From an uncultured delta proteobacterium (GTDB taxonomy: Bacteria > Myxococcota_A > Bradymonadia > REDH01): a DNA stretch of 8,236 nucleotides. Made by a program: the position numbers and the translations under genes. Shown one piece after another: positions 6,377-8,236 of the stretch (position 1 is its first letter; each line of letters starts with the position of its first letter). Under the pieces are notes generated by a model that saw only the letters and a list, made by a program, of their open reading frames with translations, was not told the DNA's origin and ran no database searches. The DNA lies in assembly GCA_903873545.1 (NCBI GenBank), contig CAIQPA010000344.1, positions 1-8,236 of the forward strand, given 5' to 3'.

Positions 6377-6397
6377 GCGTCGGGCAGTCTGCTTCGT

Positions 6398-6401
6398 GGA
6401 G
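6398..6401 (+). promoter_or_regulatory. Ribosome binding site of lipoprotein gene
   Basis: GGAG lies seven bases before the ATG at 6409 and decides that start. The same reading frame is open as far upstream as 5860, but the signal peptide begins at 6409. Confidence 0.6.
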
Positions 6402-6408
6402 CGGTAAG

Positions 6409-6888
6409 ATGGTCCGAGCGTGCTATCAGTGGGCCCTGACGAGGTCAAAACGCGGTCACGCGCTTGCGCTGGTGATCTGGCTGCCTCTCATCGCCGGCTG
6501 CCAGCTCAATCAGAAGCCGCTCGTGAACGGCTTCTCCTCGCGCCCCTTCGAGGGCAGCGCCGAGTCTGACCCCTATCGCCAGCTCCCCGATCGGACGCTG
6601 GTTGTGGCCTACGAGGTGGGCCAGTGCGCCACCGACGCCGACTGCGTCACGGAGGCCTGCGGCGGTGCCACCTGTGCGCCCGCCAACGAGACGCCGCTCT
6701 GTGCCCCCTCTGACGTCGGCGACTGTCTCTCTGCGCTCGACGGCAAGGGCTGCGGCTGCATCGAGGGCGTCTGCCGCTGGCACCGCGAGCCGGCCGTGCT
6801 GGCCTGCGCGCGGAGGGGCTCCCCGCCCGCCACGTCGGTGGGCGCCGAAGGCTATGGCGATAACCCCTATCCGACCCGCCCGCAGTAG
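6409..6888 (+). CDS. Small cysteine-rich lipoprotein
   Basis: The 159-residue product has a type II (lipoprotein) signal: basic residues R12, K14 and R15, a hydrophobic core (ALALVIWLPLIAG), and the lipobox LIAG-C with C31 as the lipidated cysteine. The +2 residue is Gln, not Asp, which in enterics would send it to the outer membrane. After a polar stretch (32-70), nine cysteines lie between C73 and C122 (73, 79, 84, 89, 98, 106, 115, 117, 122), with a tenth at C133. The spacing C-x2-D-x-D-C ... CGC-x4-C-x-W resembles short disulfide-rich clusters common in secreted proteins of Myxococcota-like bacteria. An even number of cysteines would allow five disulfides. The C-terminus (GYGDNPYPTRPQ) is Pro-rich. 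The role is unknown; binding or structural work at the cell surface is more likely than catalysis. The gene diverges from the GT51 gene across 32 bases and ends 12 bases before the stop of the convergent gene. Confidence 0.85.
   Translation: MVRACYQWALTRSKRGHALALVIWLPLIAGCQLNQKPLVNGFSSRPFEGSAESDPYRQLPDRTLVVAYEVGQCATDADCVTEACGGATCAPANETPLCAPSDVGDCLSALDGKGCGCIEGVCRWHREPAVLACARRGSPPATSVGAEGYGDNPYPTRPQ
6420..6448 (-). promoter_or_regulatory. Candidate sigma-70 promoter of the GT51 gene
   Basis: The minus strand reads TTGACC (6448-6443), 17 bases, TAGCAC (6425-6420). The -35 box matches five of six consensus positions and the -10 box three of six. A start near 6412 would give a leader of about 36 bases before the ATG at 6376. 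The promoter would lie inside the first codons of the divergent lipoprotein gene. Confidence 0.3.
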
Positions 6889-6900
6889 GCGGCGCGCCGG

Positions 6901-8236
6901 CTACTTGGCGGTCTGAACGCCCAGCTTGGTCAGCACGGTCACCATCTTGGTGATGGTGCCCGGCACGACGCGGAAGGCCGACGGTCCGAGGCGCGTCACG
7001 ATAAAGGGCTGCAGGTCGGCGATGCGCGCAACGCGGTCGCCATCTTCGGCCGACAGCAGTGTGAGCACCTCCATGGTCTCGACCTTCGCCTTTGCGGGCT
7101 GGCCGAGCGCCTTCTTCAGGTGGAGCTCCCGCTCGGGGGTGAAACCGCTCGCCATCGAGTTGCGGAGGAAGTCGATGAGGGAGGCGTAGCCGTCGTCATC
7201 GCCAAAGACCGCGTTCACCTTCTTGATGTCGAGCCGGTACTGGTCGTCGTCCTCGTGGACCGCCACAGACTGCAGCGTGGAGAGGATGCGAAGGTCGGTT
7301 GCGCCGTTGGGTGCGCGGAGCCGGTCGGCCTCGGCCCAGATCAGCGAGGGAACAACGGGGCCGTTGTAGTCGATGACGCGGGGCTTGAAGGCCGTGAGCG
7401 CCTTGTCGACGCCCTCGGAGTAGGCGCCGAGCACAAAGGTGTGGATGGCATCGATGCGGTCGGCATGGTCGCGGTTGTCGACCGCGAAGATGACGCCCGA
7501 CTGGACGACCTCGGGGTCTGCTTTGCCGGTTGCCGCCACCAGGTCGCCGTGCAGGAAGACGGTGACGCGGCGATGGAGCCGCTCCCAGTCCTGGAGCGCG
7601 AACTTGACGGCCGGCGGCACGGGCTGGCTGGAGTAACGGGTCAGCGACTTGAAGATGCTGTCGGCGTTGTAGCCCTTGGCGTAGCCCCACTGGACCGACT
7701 CGCCCGTGAGCCGGTAACGCACCACCCGCTCGCTCGTCTTGATGATCTCCGCGAAGCGGGAGAGGTCATAGAGGAGCTGGAGCGAGGCAAGGTCGAGGAA
7801 GCAGGTGATCTCGAAGGTGGGCTCGACCAGGATCGCGCCCTTGCCCGAGGGCTCTTCGGCGGTCGAGGGGATGCCGAGCATGGCCTTGCCGACCTCGGTG
7901 ATGCGGGCGCGGGGCGTGCCGCTCGACTGCGACTTTCCGAGCTCGACGGCACCGATGTGGGGCAGGAGGAGCGAGATGACCGAGGCAACGAAGCCCTCGA
8001 TGGCCTTGTCGTCCATGGGGACGACGGGCAGCACGTTGCGGAGGTAGGTCTGTTCCAGCGAGGCGATGGTCCGGGTGGTCTCTTCGACGTCGAACCAGTC
8101 CTCGAGGTTGAGGCGCCGGAGGGCAGCGATGACGCTTCCGCGCGGGCCGGTGAGGATCGCAGCGCGTCCGCCATCGGGGGCAAAGCCGCCGTGGCCCTGG
8201 CCGGTCAGCGGCGGCTCGCCCGCGCCAAACCAGCCC
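6901..8236 (-). CDS. XPB/Ssl2-like helicase-associated domain protein, C-terminal part (5' end beyond window)
   Basis: The frame is open from the right edge to the TAG at 6903-6901, giving at least 444 residues. The GTG at 8034 is only an internal codon, since in-frame coding continues upstream (FDVEETTRTIASLEQTYLR). Numbering from the edge, about 80-115 (LLPHIGAVELG ... RARITEVGKAMLG) resembles the winged-helix stretch that precedes the Helicase_C_3 domain in this family. About 134-225 fits that domain (PF13625): ILVEPTFEITCFLDL, RFAEIIKTSERVVRYRLTGESV, PVPPAVKFALQDWERLHRRV. These proteins are often annotated as helicase-associated and can neighbour an XPB-type DNA repair helicase, so such a gene may lie just beyond the edge. 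No Walker motifs are visible here. A second segment (about 290-444), with an acidic tract HEDDDQYRLDIKK, is unrecognised. No signal peptide or membrane segment is seen. The family call is from remembered patterns. Confidence 0.6.
   Translation of the reverse strand, partial: GWFGAGEPPLTGQGHGGFAPDGGRAAILTGPRGSVIAALRRLNLEDWFDVEETTRTIASLEQTYLRNVLPVVPMDDKAIEGFVASVISLLLPHIGAVELGKSQSSGTPRARITEVGKAMLGIPSTAEEPSGKGAILVEPTFEITCFLDLASLQLLYDLSRFAEIIKTSERVVRYRLTGESVQWGYAKGYNADSIFKSLTRYSSQPVPPAVKFALQDWERLHRRVTVFLHGDLVAATGKADPEVVQSGVIFAVDNRDHADRIDAIHTFVLGAYSEGVDKALTAFKPRVIDYNGPVVPSLIWAEADRLRAPNGATDLRILSTLQSVAVHEDDDQYRLDIKKVNAVFGDDDGYASLIDFLRNSMASGFTPERELHLKKALGQPAKAKVETMEVLTLLSAEDGDRVARIADLQPFIVTRLGPSAFRVVPGTITKMVTVLTKLGVQTAK

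Noticed and set aside
5860..6408. Upstream extension of the lipoprotein reading frame
   Set aside because: It is a shadow of the GT51 gene. The lipoprotein signal peptide and a GGAG ribosome site mark the start at 6409.
3857..6439. Several plus-strand open frames opposite the GT51 gene
   Set aside because: They are Arg/Pro/Ser-rich shadows of a gene with a clear glycosyltransferase domain. None has a ribosome site plus a recognisable protein pattern.
6377..6448. TTG start at 6448 for the GT51 protein
   Set aside because: It adds 24 residues of Ser/Thr-rich sequence before the basic/hydrophobic anchor, overlaps the coding region of the divergent lipoprotein, and falls in a possible -35 box.
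6889..6900. CGGCGCGCCG palindrome between two convergent stop codons as a bidirectional terminator
   Set aside because: The palindrome has no loop and no T-run on either side, so it cannot fold as an intrinsic terminator. Such self-complementary GC runs are expected by chance here.
1..8236. CRISPR array, tRNA, rRNA, insertion sequence, toxin-antitoxin or phage defence genes
   Set aside because: No regularly spaced repeats, no cloverleaf with a conserved arm, no transposase or terminal repeats, and no defence-type domains were found on either strand.

Overview
The window is GC-rich, densely packed bacterial DNA. Gene content suggests a Myxococcota-like organism (the former Deltaproteobacteria). 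The pointers are a GT51 glycosyltransferase fused to a long AsmA-like segment, a small cysteine-rich lipoprotein, and an XPB/Ssl2-type helicase-associated protein. This placement is an inference from gene style, not from a phylogenetic marker. There are no RNA genes, insertion sequences, CRISPR repeats or phage genes, and no gene-free stretch longer than about 160 bases.

Layout from left to right. (1) The first 63 bases, minus strand, are the N-terminus of a response regulator that runs off the left edge. (2) A 157-base divergent spacer carries two abutting 6-5-6 inverted repeats. It separates the response regulator from a plus-strand gene for a secreted protein of unknown function (221-1147). 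(3) That gene meets the next operon tail to tail with overlapping stop codons. (4) The minus-strand block, read in transcription order, is a GT51 peptidoglycan glycosyltransferase (6376-3971), alanine dehydrogenase (3876-2761), an ECF sigma factor resembling the SigR/SigH group (2643-1975) and its membrane-anchored zinc-binding anti-sigma factor (1965-1144). Sigma and anti-sigma are tightly coupled. A GGAAT-N19-GTT sequence in front of the sigma gene looks like an autoregulated ECF promoter. (5) A cysteine-rich lipoprotein gene (6409-6888, plus) diverges from the glycosyltransferase gene across only 32 bases. (6) The right end (8236-6901, minus) is the C-terminal part of a protein that resembles XPB/Ssl2-like helicase-associated proteins and runs off the right edge.

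Functionally, the centre of the window leans towards the cell envelope: glycan-strand polymerisation, alanine metabolism, a transmembrane anti-sigma factor that could relay an envelope signal, a lipoprotein and a secreted protein. The sigma/anti-sigma pair with its putative own promoter is a self-contained regulatory circuit; its regulon cannot be read from this window. I do not see a clearly new multi-gene system. The points most worth following are the pairing of a SigR-like sigma with a transmembrane anti-sigma, the promoter and nested inverted repeats in front of it, the AsmA-like/GT51 fusion, and the paired operator-like repeats near the left edge.
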